Origin: Halocaridina rubra
Taxonomy: Eukaryota > Arthropoda > Malacostraca > Decapoda > Atyidae
Length of the DNA: 64,000 bases
Assembly (NCBI GenBank): GCA_037179515.1
Contig: JAXCGZ010017006.1
Location: 157,501-221,500 of the forward strand
Direction: 5' to 3'
The position numbers were made by a program, and so were the translations under genes. The first letter of the stretch is position 1. Each line of letters opens with the position of its first letter. Positions 1 to 12,885 of this stretch are shown here, in pieces. The notes under the pieces are model-generated. The model was not told where the DNA came from and did no database searches. It saw only the letters and a program-made list of their open reading frames with translations.

Positions 1-104
1 AATCTGACTACGAAAGATCGTTTATGAAATTATATATTTCACTAACTATATCTTTGCTCTATTCATTATTCCTAATTATCTTAGTGCTGTGAGTCTCTTC
101 GACC

Positions 105-475
105 TTAAGGCAGAAAATTCTTGGCCACTTACCAGTGGATGACCCAAGCTTTTTATATGCTTTCATCAACACCGAATATTCATGGATATTCGTTACACAT
201 CTCTTATCATCCACTCACTTCTGAAAAGTCACAACACTCTTCATCTCTGTATCTTTTTGTTTTATGTTTTCTTCGTGCCCTGGCCCGATGAGGCAGTTTA
301 ATGTTATTTGTGTTTTTGGCCCTTCCTGGTGTCACTCATTAAATTAAAAAAAAAGCAGTGTATTGGGGAGCGGGATTTGTGGCATCTCATTATCCCCAAG
401 GAGCCAAGAGTAGTGATCGAGGTATGTTTGGTTTCTGGTGAATGTATGTGCTTTGGCTCAGCCACCCCACCCATT
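105..475 (+). pseudogene. RTE-like retrotransposon 3'-end relic, interrupted
   Basis: The stretches at about 110-152 and 358-475 resemble the 3' UTR of the RTE-like copy that ends at 32873. Shared landmarks, in order, are 'gtggatgaccca', 'gtggca', 'ccccaa(a/g)gagc', 'gtgaatg(c/t)gtat' and 'ttggctc(a/g)gcca'. The two parts are separated by about 200 bp of another repeat. There is no coding part and no intact tail. The assignment rests on a by-eye comparison with the other RTE ends in this window. Confidence 0.45.
153..355 (+). repeat. Unclassified interspersed repeat, copy 1
   Basis: This segment shares long similarity with 15620-15900: 'catcaacac(c/t)gaatattc', then 'aagtcacaacactc', then 'catctctgt', then 'gcccgatgagg' in the same order. 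It ends in an A-rich run before 356, so it looks like a retroposed sequence inserted into the RTE relic around it. No coding capacity or tRNA-like head is visible. Confidence 0.4.
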
Positions 476-634
476 ACAATTTTTCTGATTTTTTTTTTTT
501 TTTGGCTACAGACGATTTTTATGAGATTTTTCAACTTACTGAAACGCTTTTGGTTAACCTTTTCTCTTTGATTACACATAAATGCAAGAGAACATTTTAT
601 TAGGTTAATCATTTCACTAAATATAAATTTGGGT

Positions 635-720
635 TATTACACTGTGGCGTCATGGTAGCGATTGGAGCTGGTAATATACTGGTCCCAGGCTCGATTGAAT
701 TGGGCAATTAATAGGGGGTT
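635..720 (+). repeat. tRNA-like SINE head relic
   Basis: An A-box-like stretch 'tggcgtcatggtagcg' at about 644 is followed some 45 bp later by a B-box-like 'aggctcgattgaa'. The spacing fits a tRNA-derived promoter but the match is degenerate, so only a weak call is possible. Confidence 0.25.
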
Positions 721-924
721 GGTGATTTTCCATAGGTCTACATGATTATTCAGCCATTGTCTGTAGTTAGAGAGATGGATTTAGCCTCGGCTATATCAGA
801 GGTATATAGTCTTGCTCTCTGCTCTCACTGTCCCTTGAATCTGCCTTTCATTAGAGACCTTCAGCCGTTTTCTTTGATAGGCACCACTGAACCAAACTAT
901 CATATTTGCCTTTTTGTGCCACCA
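721..924. other. No feature recognised
   Basis: AT-rich, no long frame with family resemblance, no repeat structure seen by eye. The 61-codon open frame here has no recognisable motif. Confidence 0.4.
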
Positions 925-1070
925 TAAGTCCCCATTATGGGGGTGGATAGACTGGTTAGAGGGATTTAATTCTTAATGCCATCCCAGCTATATCAAATTG
1001 CTGTCGATCACGAGTCATGTCACTTTCCTAATCGAGTGCTCTAACCACTGAGGTACCGCGATCCCCAGCT
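925..1070 (-). repeat. tRNA-derived SINE (SINE-C), copy 1
   Basis: On the minus strand the segment reads 'gtacctcagtggttagagca' (A-box type) near 1055, followed by a body that ends at 'ccccattatgggg' near 930. The same order, with a 'cagtggtaagag' head and a 'tagtcccca' body end, is seen at 20515-20660. A partial copy lies at 33826-33930. It is followed by a short (GCTA)n stretch at 1070-1083. Confidence 0.5.
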
Positions 1071-1083
1071 AGCTAGCTAGCTG

Positions 1084-1799
<716 letters not shown>

Positions 1800-1887
<88 letters not shown>
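1800..1887. repeat. (TA)n microsatellite
   Basis: About 88 bp of uninterrupted TA. Confidence 0.97.
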
Positions 1888-1890
<3 letters not shown>

Positions 1891-2109
1891 TTATATTTTA
1901 CCCCTGACCAGGACTCGAACCTACGACACATGATTACTGTGCCAAGGTGCTATTAACTACAGCACTGAACGTCTAAAAGACAAGCAAATTAACAGCTTAA
2001 CTTACTATACTAGGAATGAACGCATTCTATTTGAATGCCTTTTTGTTTGTATTACAGCTTCTGCTAACCTCACTTGTTGTTTCGTTTTTCATATTTAATT
2101 CAAATCTCA
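1888..2109 (-). repeat. tRNA-derived SINE-A, single copy
   Basis: The minus strand contains the B-box 'ggttcgagtcc' (complement of 1909-1919) and, before it, an A-box-like 'tgtagttaatagcacc'. The body shares 'aatgaacgcattct' and 'cctcact' with the five-unit array at 52444-53830. The tRNA end abuts (TA)n and the other end abuts (AAT)n. Confidence 0.65.
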
Positions 2110-2199
<90 letters not shown>

Positions 2200-2204
2200 T
2201 ATAA

Positions 2205-2294
<90 letters not shown>
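2110..2294. repeat. (AAT)n microsatellite
   Basis: About 185 bp of ATA/AAT triplets with a few interruptions near 2165-2207. Confidence 0.97.
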
Positions 2295-2295
2295 C

Positions 2296-2665
2296 AAATG
2301 CACATTAACCTATGTGAAAACATGATTCATATTTTATCCCCTCGAACCTAAGACACAAGTACTGTGCCAAGGTGCATATGTTAATGTGTTTATGTGATTA
2401 TTATTAATACCTATATAGTTGGGATTTGAAGTAAATGTGAAATATAAAACCTCGAGTGAGGTTAGGAGAAGCTGTAATATGAAAAAAAAAGACATTCAGA
2501 TAGAATGCGTTCATTCCTAGTATAGCACTTAAGCTGTAAGTTTTTTCCCTTTTAAACCTTCAGTATTCTAGTTGATAGCGCCTTGGTATGGTAATTATTT
2601 GTCTTAGGTTCGAGTCCCAGTCAGGGGAAAATATGATTCATGTTTTCACATATGTTAATGTACCT

Positions 2666-2671
<6 letters not shown>
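2296..2671 (+). repeat. SINE-A inverted pair (partial minus copy, then plus copy)
   Basis: About 2296-2375 resembles the tRNA end of SINE-A in minus orientation ('cgaacctaagacaca'). From about 2400 a plus-strand copy follows: 'cgagtgaggtt', 'gaatgcgttcattcct', an A-box-like 'gttgatagcgcc', then the B-box 'ggttcgagtccc' at about 2608. The trailer 'atgttttcacatatgttaatg' also appears, on the opposite strand, between the array units at 52.4-53.8 kb. The 3' side runs into (TA)n. Confidence 0.55.
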
Positions 2672-2756
<85 letters not shown>

Positions 2757-3070
2757 CATACATACATACATACATACATACATACATACATACATACATA
2801 CATACATACATACATACATACATACATACATACATACATACATACATACATACATACATACATACATACATACATACATACATACATACATACATACATA
2901 CATACATACATACATACATACATACATACATACATACATACATACATACATACATACATACATACATACATACATACATACATACATACATACATACATA
3001 CATACATACATACATACATACATACATACATACATACATACATACATACATACATACATACATACATACA

Positions 3071-3146
<76 letters not shown>
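2672..3146. repeat. (TA)n-(CATA)n-(TA)n compound microsatellite
   Basis: About 80 bp TA, then about 350 bp of uninterrupted CATA/TACA (roughly 87 units), then about 46 bp TA. The long Tyr-Ile-His-Thr and Cys-Met-Tyr-Val frames here are repeat translations. Confidence 0.97.
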
Positions 3147-3151
<5 letters not shown>

Positions 3152-3204
3152 GGACACACACGCATTCGCGCAATACTAAGATGGTGCTGTATCACACACA
3201 CATA

Positions 3205-3290
3205 CATAACACAAGCAAGAGCATTGGGCTCTTCCCCATGAACGCAATTAGGTAAATTCAATTAGGTTAACACGCACATGGCTACTCTAA
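3205..3290 (+). pseudogene. Family D 3'-end relic
   Basis: The segment 'gggctcttccccatgaacgc' followed by 'aattaggtaaa' and 'aattaggttaac' resembles the 3' end of family D ('gggctctttcccgtaaacac', then repeated 'aattaggtaatc'). It is followed by 'cacgcacatgg', a poor (CA)n. No coding part is detected upstream. Confidence 0.45.
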
Positions 3291-4184
3291 TATACATTTC
3301 TTTGCTGGAGCAAAGCGACGATATGCCGCATATGTTAGTTAATTTTCTCAAAATACTCATTACTATCTTTGAAATTAATGGGTGTCCTTTAAACAAGTGC
3401 ACAGAATGTTTAAGAAGGTGTGACCCCATATACATTCCCCATTGGGAACCTTTTAACTTGAAGTGAGCAAAAGATACCCTTAGGCTTTACATGATTCAGA
3501 GCAGACATTTAATTGAATGTCAATACGATGGAGCTCTGAGGCTAACAAAGTCAACACTGAGAAGTTCAATATGGGATTTTGAGGATTAGATAAGTAAGGG
3601 ATTGGGTAGGAATAATTACAGGTATTGTAAACGAATAGCCATTGTACAACAATGGAAATAAATGAGTGTTTGTTTGTTGGTATTATAAAATGGATTGGAT
3701 GTTAGTAATCAATATGATTATGATAACATAATTGTTATTATTGACTGCTGATTTCTATTTACTACACGGTGCTATATCTTACTGAATGTTGATAGATGGC
3801 CACAATTGAACAAAATTCTCTAACAACTGACAGGATCGAACAAACCATGATATTAACAACAGGTTTTTTTTTCACAGGTGGGAAGCAATGGGACTTTTTT
3901 TTTTGTTTATTTTTGCATTCTGCATTACCTTACCACTTAAATCAGCTGAGATATGTCCCCCTTCAAAAAGTGAGGCTGAGATATCCTGTCCGTGGCTACC
4001 CTATCTCCTTTATTCACCTTTTACAGTAACCAGAGATATTCTAGGGTGACATTCACTCCCTTCTACCACCTTCGTTATTCCTTCGAATCGACTCTTATGG
4101 CACACAGAATATAGGAGAAGAGGAGAGCTTTTCTCCAACCAGCATGCTATATCGTATATTTAAGCTTCTTAACATAAAATGAAC

Positions 4185-4187
<3 letters not shown>
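3291..4187. other. No feature recognised
   Basis: About 900 bp of AT-rich sequence without a convincing coding frame, tRNA-like boxes or tandem structure. Short open frames of 62 and 77 codons show no motif. Confidence 0.4.

Positions 4188-4261
<74 letters not shown>
4188..4261. repeat. (CT)n microsatellite, 5' flank of element A
   Basis: CT tract with one interruption at about 4217; it ends exactly where element A begins. Confidence 0.95.
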
Positions 4262-4262
<1 letters not shown>

Positions 4263-4938
4263 TGTTCGACGACGAGTGAATGGGGTAATAATTTGTGACT
4301 CCCAATCGGCCCTACAAGCCCTATCCTCGCCAAGACCCATCTGTGGCCGTGCTGTGGGAGATATACTATGTCGCCTCGCGGCAGCTCGGGATGCTTCTCT
4401 TGTTGTGTCGTTTGTATGGACGCCATCTCACATTGGGTTGACTGGCAACGACACAGCGGATCGTCTTGCCAAGGCGGCCTGCATGCTGGATGGGCATGCT
4501 GTGGACGCTGAGCCCTCCCTCCGATGCCTACGTAACATCATCTACTCAGCTGGGTTTGCCATGACGGTCCAGCGCAGGGACACGGAGAGGGCCAACAGTG
4601 TGTCCATACAGCACCATGATCACTTTCTTCACAGTCGCTACAAGTATCGCAGACGCGGGTTAATGGTGCGGAAAAACAATGTAGTTAGTGCTCGGCTCAG
4701 AATGGGGTATCGGCCTTTATGGCAGGTCTCCCAGACTCTAGATATGCCACAGTACACCTCCTGTAAATTATGCGACCGTCCTAATGCTAACACTCTTGAC
4801 CACTATTGTCTTCAGTGCCCCACAGTGAGAGATGTTTTACCACGAGGTCAGAACTTAATACAGATCTGCTCATTTTTACTTAATGATGACAACCTTGATG
4901 TTATTCTTGCTCGTTATCCTCACTTTGGTGGCCATTAA
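4262..4938 (+). pseudogene. RNase H C-terminal part and CCHC tail of element A
   Basis: The protein keeps the third and fourth acidic positions of RNase H: 'CDSQSALQAL' at the start and 'WTPSHIGLTGNDTADRLAKA' about 45 residues later. It lacks the first Asp and the Glu because of truncation. The end holds Cys-x2-Cys-x9-His-x4-Cys ('CKLC' ... 'HYCLQC'), as in many non-LTR ORF2 proteins with RNase H. There is no internal stop in about 220 residues, so the copy is fairly young. Jockey, Loa and I-like clades carry such a domain; which one applies cannot be decided without the RT. The ATG at 4276 is only the first Met after the break, not a true start. Confidence 0.8.
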
Positions 4939-5210
4939 TTATATTGAATTATACATATGTTTTCTGTATGTTGCTGTATAATTCTGTTTGTGCATTCTGC
5001 GTTTCTCTGAGCTTTACTTTTGTATATAATGTACTCTGTGCTGCCATACTGTGAGTTGTGTGTTAGTATGCAGCAATGTTTTATCAATGTGTACACCTCC
5101 CTGTAAACTATGTTCTATTATTGGTTTTGTATCCATTTGAAGCATTATTTGTATGAACTCATGTAATGTCTGACGCCTTGGCGCAATAAATTAATAAAAT
5201 AAATAAATAA
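4262..5210 (+). mobile_element. Element A: 5'-truncated non-LTR retrotransposon with RNase H
   Basis: A truncated copy lies between two (CT)n tracts (4188-4261 and 5211-5310). It holds the end of an RNase H domain, a short 3' UTR, an AATAAA-type stretch near 5187 and a tail of AAAT-type repeats ending at 5210. The 5' edge falls inside RNase H, the usual result of incomplete reverse transcription. The flanks suggest insertion into one (CT)n array. No target-site duplication can be judged in such a simple flank. Confidence 0.8.
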
Positions 5211-6731
<1,521 letters not shown>

Positions 6732-6743
6732 AGAGAGAGAGAG

Positions 6744-8136
6744 ACAAACAAACAAACAAACAAACAAACATTTATTTCCATTTTGTACAATGGTTATTCA
6801 ACATTAATAGTAACTTATAAGTAGACATGTAATTACACTAATAAATAAGAGGGTTAGACTTATAGTTAAATTAAATGTAGCTTTCATAGAAAATAATAAT
6901 GCTGTAATAAAAATGTTAACAATAATGTTAATAATAAAGTAGTAAGTATGCCACTAGATACAGGATCGTTATTATCGGCATCATTTCCATATTTGTTTCC
7001 TTACAATGAGAATAATTAGTTCTTAATGAGCAGCAACTATTTGTCCAAAAGAAAAGTATATAGTTTGCCTTTGAAAGCTGTGAAGGAGGATGCATTTTTA
7101 AGATGCTCTGGAATATTATTCCAGAGTGTTGGCCCTTTGATAGTGACCATCTTTGAACCTGCTTCTGTGTTTATTCTGTGAATAAAGAGCTCACTGCTCT
7201 GTCTTGTGTTGGTTCCCCTTATATCCCTGACTGTTTTTAAATCAAATAGCCAGCTAGGATAATGATGGTCCAAAATTTTGAATACAAAAACATAAATAGC
7301 ATAAGCGACCTTATTTTCTGCCCGCAGCCACCCAAGTTTCTTGAGAGCTGGTGTGATGTGGTCATATTTTCTTATTCCTCCCAGGGCAACTCGAGCTGCA
7401 AAATTAATAAGCTTCTGTATTCTGTTTATCTGAGTCTTAGTGGTAGCTTCCCAAACAGTTGTGCAGTAATTAATGTGACTTAGGGCTAGAGATTCAACAA
7501 CAGTTATTCGAGTGGTAGTCTCAAAATTCTCTTTTATAAGTGATAAGTACATTAATGTTCCTGTAACCTTTTTGCATACTTTATCTATGTGGGAATCAAA
7601 CAACATGTGGTTATCAAAGTGAATTCCTAGGTTTTTGACTGCTTTGCTAGGTGTGATAATATTGTCGCAAAAATTAATTGTTGTGTTATCTGGAATTTGT
7701 GCTATGTGGAACCTTGAACCAATAAATATGCACTGTGTTTTACTTTCGTTAATTAACAGCCCAATTTCTTGGAAATAGGTTTTAATTTTTGACAGAGTGT
7801 TTTCTGCTCTTAAAGTTAGCTCTGGGAGATTATTAATATCACCACTAAGGAGTAGTTGAGTGTCATCTACATATTGTACGACTAGACAGTCAGAAATGAA
7901 AGAAGGTAGATCATTTACGTAAATGGAGAAGAGGATAGGACCAAGTACTGATCCCTGTAGAACACCAAATGATACATTTTTTGGCACAGAGATAATGTTG
8001 TTAAGACGTATGGACTGTTTACGATTAGATAGATACTCGCTAAACCAGCTTGGATCAATATTTTAGTTAATATATTTACTTAAAAGAATTTCATGGTTTA
8101 CACTGTCGAAGGCTTTTGATAAGTCTAATAATATAA

Positions 8137-8142
<6 letters not shown>
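6744..8142 (-). mobile_element. Element B: 5'-truncated family C non-LTR retrotransposon
   Basis: This is a minus-strand copy of the last 1.4 kb of family C (full copy at 42780-47417) and closely similar to it. It ends 3' in (TTTG)n (complement of 6744-6770). Beyond the tail is a short (GA) run, 6732-6744. At the 5' edge the match stops at the point corresponding to 'ctttgcttat' and continues as 76 bp of (GA/TC). It therefore lies inside a (TC)n array, with 'TCT' shared at the 5' junction. Confidence 0.85.
7037..8142 (-). pseudogene. Reverse transcriptase palm-thumb part of element B
   Basis: The frame starts inside RT motif 3 ('LLDLSKAFDSVNH' level). It contains 'FGVLQGSVLGPILFSIYVND', where the family C copy has VPQG, then the catalytic motif as 'QYVDDTQLLL'; the family C copy has YADD. 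One in-frame TAA at 8065-8063 corresponds to TTA (Leu) in the sister copy. The thumb and C-terminal part ('WNNIPEHLKNASSFTAFKG') runs to 'FLLDK' at 7037 without further breaks. The product would be non-functional because of the truncation. Confidence 0.85.

Positions 8143-8218
<76 letters not shown>
8143..8218. repeat. (GA)n microsatellite, 5' flank of element B
   Basis: About 76 bp of AG repeats directly joined to the truncated 5' edge of element B. Confidence 0.95.
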
Positions 8219-8220
<2 letters not shown>

Positions 8221-8515
8221 GCCACATATTAGCATAATAAGGCTTTTGTTCGGAACATATGTGTGTTTATTCATCATAATGACTACAGGAAAAGCCATAG
8301 CCTTCTGTCATCTATTGTAGACTTCAAGAGTATGGAGATAAGCAAGTTATCAATGACAGGACCACCTGTGATGTGACGTAACACTTCCTTGGTTCTCTTA
8401 ATAAAAATAAATGTGATGCCATAGGGCAATGAGTCCTAGGTTCGTAATAAATAGGCCTTTCGTTTTTTTTCTGAAAACTTGAAATGGACTGAACGTTGAC
8501 AATTTCGTTTTATAG

Positions 8516-8625
8516 CGGATTTCAACTGTCAACGGCTCTATTTCAACTGTCAACGGCTTTATTTCAACGGTCAACGGCTCTATTTCAACTGTCAACGGGT
8601 CTATTTAAACTTTCAACGGCTTTTA
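8516..8625. repeat. 21-bp tandem repeat
   Basis: Five near-identical units of 'tttcaactgtcaacggctct' plus one base lie in tandem, with point changes. On the minus strand they translate as a seven-residue repeat, 'TVEIEPL'. The period is a multiple of three and one frame stays open for 65 codons, but nothing else suggests a gene. The flank 8219-8515 holds no recognised feature. Confidence 0.85.
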
Positions 8626-8694
8626 CACTAATAGCCCTGGTCGTTTTTGTTATTCTCTTACACTTGTCATAACCATCTTGAAAGTTATTAGCGT

Positions 8695-8800
8695 TTATTT
8701 TTCCGACAGTAAGAAAAAGTTGCCTTCGTACATCCTACAAGAAGTTTACTTACGAATATACAAACTGTGACCTCTAATTTTAGAGCCACTTTTAGCGAAT
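8695..8800 (-). pseudogene. Diverged family D C-terminus relic
   Basis: The minus strand here aligns with the end of family D ORF2: the segments 'gacctctaattttagagcca' and 'tacatcctacaagaagttta' correspond to 'gacctctagttctagagcca' and 'tacatcctgcaaagaagttt' in D1 (about 9095-9155). It is far more diverged than the other D copies and lies just outside the D1 3' end. Confidence 0.5.
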
Positions 8801-8875
8801 TATTGCTTCCAATCAGTTATTTTCAAATTCATGGGGAAATTAATTTTAGAATGTGTGCTTGTAAGAGGATTTCCA

Positions 8876-8891
8876 TGTGTGTGTGTGTGTG
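8876..8891. repeat. (TG)n at the 3' boundary of D1
   Basis: Eight TG units directly adjoin the last 'attacctaattg' repeat of D1. Read in element orientation this is (CA)n, as at every other D 3' end. Confidence 0.9.
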
Positions 8892-8979
8892 ATTACCTAA
8901 TTGTGATTACCTAATTGTGTTTACGGGAAAGAGCCCAAAGCTCGTATCTTCCCGTCTCCTCATCGGTTCCATTTTATAC

Positions 8980-11898
8980 TTAGTGATACTTATCATACCT
9001 GTCCTTAAAACTATGGATTGAGATAGCATTAACTACCTCCTCGCTTAGCGAATTCCAATTATCAACTACTCTTACTCTGAAAAACTATTTTCTTACATCC
9101 TGCAAAGAAGTTTTCTTACGAAGTTTCAAACTATGACCTCTAGTTCTAGAGCCAGCCATATCAAAATATCGATCCCTATCCACTGCATCATAACCATGAA
9201 GGAATTTAAAGACTGTCACCATATCCCCCCTCACTCTTGTAGCTTCGAGTGATGGTAAGTCTAATTCCCTCAGCCTCTCATCATAACTGAGATTGCGTAT
9301 TTCTGGCACCAGTTTCGTGGCATGTCTTTGAACTTTTTCAAGCTTAGCTATGTGCTTTTTCAAGTGCGGATTCCAAAAGGGGGCTGCATATTCGAGTTTT
9401 GTCCTCACATAGGTAACATAAATATTTCTGAACATTTCCTTGTCCATGTGCCTGAAGGCTACCCTTACATTTGATAAGAATGCATATGCTGCCCTTACTA
9501 TGCCATTTATATGTATTTCTGGAGACAAATCTGCCAGTATGTTTACTCCTAGATCTCTCTCATTTTCTGTCTCTTGAAGTTGTACTCCAGCCACCGAGTA
9601 GTCAAGCTTGGGCCTTCTTGCACTTGTACCCATTCTCATTACATTACATTTTGAAGTATTGAATTTCATTAGCCACTTTTCTGACCACTCATGCAGATTA
9701 TTTAGATCCTCCTGAAGTTCTCTACCATTGTTCTCGTTTTTTACTTTCTTCACAATCTTTGCATCATCTGCAAACATATTCATGAATGAATTTACAGACT
9801 CTGGTAGGTCATTTACATATACAAGAAACAAAAGTGGCCCTAAAACTGAACCCTGTGGAACTCCACTACTAACTCTTCTCCATTCAGACACTGAGTGTCT
9901 TACTCTAACCCTCTGTTCCCTTCCTTCTAAGTAAGTTTTTATCCATTCCAAAACATTTCCACCTATTCTAGCCATTGATTGCAGCTTCCTAATAAGTCTC
10001 CCATGTGGAACAGTGTCAAACGCTTTCTGGAAGTCTAGGAATATGCAATCTGCCCAGCCCTCTCTTTCCTGTAAGATTTGGCTTACCTCATCATAAAATT
10101 CTAATAAGTTTGTTACTGTTGATCTACATTCTCTGAAGCCATGTTGCCTCACTGACAAAAAGTTGAAGGATTCCAAGTGAAGAGAGATATGTTTCCTTAG
10201 TAGTTTCTCCATAACTTTGCAAACTATGCTGGTCAAGGAAACTGGTCTATAGTTCAGAGCCGTATCCCTCCTTCCCTTTTTGAAGATAGGTATCACATTT
10301 GCTTGTTTCCAGCATCTTGGAATCTCCCCTGACTCCAGTGACTCCTTAAATATGATACTTAGTGCCACTGATATTGAGTTTGCGCATTTTTTAAGCACAT
10401 GAGGGGATATGTCATCAGGACCTGTAGCTTTATGAACATCTAAATCCATCAGCGCTTTGCATACCTCTGTGGCTGTAAGGTTGATGTTCTCTAATACCGG
10501 CCCTTGAGCTTCTATCACTGCAATCTGAGGGGGTTGGGCATTTTCTACTGTAAATACTGACTGAAACTCCTTGTTCAATTCTTTGCAGATCTATTCATCC
10601 GTCTCAGTGATGCTTCCATCCGCTCTCTTTAGCCTTAAAGCCTGTTCTTTTACCTTCAGTTTCCTTCTGATAAAGCTGTGGAAGAGTTTGGGATTTTCTT
10701 TAGCCTTCCTGGTGATGTCCCTCTCATAGTCTCTCTCTGCCTCTCTCCTTTTACTTAGGTAGTCATTTCTTTCTCTTTTGTAGGTTTGCCAGGCATTTAT
10801 GTTTTTTCTCCTCCTATACCTTTTCCAATATTTGTCTCTCCACTCCTTAGCTCTTTTACACCCATTATCGAACCATTTCTCTCTGGCATGAATTACACCT
10901 ACTTTGGTGACAGGTATGCAGCAATCTACTATCTTCCCATATTTCTCACAAAAGATGTCATACATTTCTTGTACAGATTTGTTGTAAAATAAGCTTCTCC
11001 AGCCAATAACTGCAAAAAGCTCATTCATTTTGATGTAATCTCCTTTCGGATAGTTCCTCCTCATGTCCTCAGTGCCTCTACTCTCAGGAAGAATATCTTC
11101 AATGATATACTCCATCAACAACACACAGTGGTCACTCTTTCCAATTGGTGGTACATACTCAATTTTTTCAATATCCAACACATTATCTGTGAACACTAGA
11201 TCAAGTAGTGATGGCTCATCCCCACCCCTGGCCCTTGTTGGTTCCATTACATGTTGGTGTAGGAAATTCCCTTGTACGCAATCTAGGAATCTTGCCCTGA
11301 ATGAGTCCTCACCACTGTGTGGGTCAAGATTTGTCCAATCTATCTCTTTATGATTAAAGTCTCCCATAATCAAAATCCTACATTTTTTTTCCCTTGCCAT
11401 GTTAACAACTGAATTTATGACTTCAATAGTACCTATATGTCTTTCCTCATAAACTTCAAGCCTATTTTGGTTCCTTGGTGGGTTGTATACAACAGTTATT
11501 ATAATGCTCTCTGACCCAGTATTTATGCGAGCAACAAAAAATTCCTTGAACTCATTTTCTATAGCCAAGTTTATTTCTTCAACTTGAATCCTTTCACTTA
11601 TGAGCAGTGCTATCCCTCCACCAGTCCTCTCAGATCTTTCAACCCTTAGTATTCTGAAGCCCTTAGGAAAAACTTTGACACTGTTTATGCCCTCACTCAA
11701 CTTAGTCTCTGTAATTGCTACTATATCTGCCTTACTGTTGTGAATCCTATCTTTTAATTCTACTGCCTTACCAGCTAATCCATCAGCATTTGTGTATAAC
11801 AATCTTAATGAGGCCCCATCCCCTGATCTTCTGTCATTATCTTCTTTATCTCCCCTTTGTCTTGAAGAACTCTGTAATGAAAATTTTTCTTCTCTTCT
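8980..11898 (-). pseudogene. Family D ORF2: endonuclease-reverse transcriptase with two nonsense codons
   Basis: The polyprotein runs from 'LYTNADGLAGKAVELKDR' (about 11800) to 'KDRYDKYH' with stop at 8982-8980. The APE-type endonuclease shows 'AITETKL', 'GDFNHKEIDW', 'SLLDLVFT' and 'GKSDHCVLL'. The RT shows 'DFQKAFDTVPH', 'GVPQGSVLGPLLFLVYVNDL' and an intact 'FADDAKI'. The frame is broken by TAG at 10593-10591, where D4 has GAG, and by TAG at 9087-9085, where other copies have a Tyr codon. Both are single substitutions. The N-terminal start is unclear: ORF1 and ORF2 share one reading frame, but TGA codons at about 11913-11899 lie between them. The RT core itself is uninterrupted. Confidence 0.85.
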
Positions 11899-11979
11899 TC
11901 ATTTCTTTCATCATTTAACCTTCTTGCCTCTTGCACCAAGTGTTTTATCTTTCCCATCTCTTCCTGTGTTCTGTATCAT

Positions 11980-12885
11980 CTAATGAAAACTTCTTTGAAT
12001 TCTTGAAGGTCTTTTAGACTTTTTTTTTCTCAACAATATTTCCCTACATGTTTCCCCTCTCTCAAAGGTTACTTTTGTTGGTCTCGGCTTTCCTTCCCTT
12101 GAATATTTACCTAGTTGGTGTATGTTAACAATATCCTTAGGACCACATACTACTCCAAGCTTTCTTATAAGGTCTACAGCCCTAGCTTTATTTTCTTCAA
12201 GTCTCCCCTGCCATGTTGGCTCCTGGGATTCGCTTATGCCTGAGATTACCACTGTCTTCTCATTATCAAGTGCCTGTCTGATGAGTGGGTTTGCTCTTTC
12301 CATCACAACGTCTTTCATTTTTTCGATTACTGTCTCTTTATAGTCAACTGTTTGTATGTTTTCCAGTGCCACCACCTTTACAGCCTCTTTTACTGCCACA
12401 TTCCCCTTTAGTGCATCAGCAAAGGAAGCTTTCATGGCATCATTTTCCATATTCAGCTCCTAGAACTCTTTTCTGAACTGTTCAATGTTTTCCTTAATCT
12501 GGACATTCCAAGCAGCAATCTCGTCTCTTTCAGAAGAGAGCAGTGAACTAACATCTAATTCCTTTAGCTTGTCATTCAGCTGTTTGTTTTTATCTTCTTG
12601 TGTAGAAATTCTAGATTCTAGTTGACTCTTTTCCCCTTCCAGCTTCTTTATTCTTTTTTCTAGTTCCTTTCTCTCCTGCCCTTGTGCTTTATTTTCTTCC
12701 TCCAAAGATCTTATTTGCTCTCTGAGTGTTTCATTCTCTTTCATTTCTCCATCCATATTCCGAATTTTTTCATCAAGGCTTATAACCATTGCCTCTAAAT
12801 TCTTGATTTTCTGTTTAAGTCTCCTAATGGCTACCCCTCCTACCGACCCATGAATGGGGGAGGTTTGGGACAGAGATGGCCTCAT
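11980..12885 (-). pseudogene. Family D ORF1 (coiled coil plus RNA-binding-type domain), one nonsense codon
   Basis: A 301-codon frame is interrupted only by TAG at 12462-12460; the two halves are in the same frame. The first half is a long, strongly charged heptad region (about residues 20-120, for example 'LEEENKAQGQERKELEKRIK'), a likely trimerising coiled coil. The second half has 'KTVVISGISESQEPTWQ', then 'RAVDLIRKLGV', then 'RPTKVTFERGE' and a basic end 'LLRKKKSKRPSR'. This matches the layout of ORF1p RRM-like plus C-terminal domains in L1- and CR1-type elements, which coat the RNA. No zinc knuckle is present. It ends with TAG at 11982-11980. Confidence 0.75.

Noticed and set aside
2621..3261. 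Frames of 169-207 codons made of Cys-Met-Tyr-Val or Tyr-Ile-His-Thr repeats
   Set aside because: A direct translation of (CATA)n; no start context or non-repeat domain.
9728..9934. 68-codon frame opposite the D RT, also found at 14656-14862 and 29117-29323
   Set aside because: Its recurrence merely follows the recurrence of family D; it is the antisense of the RT palm.
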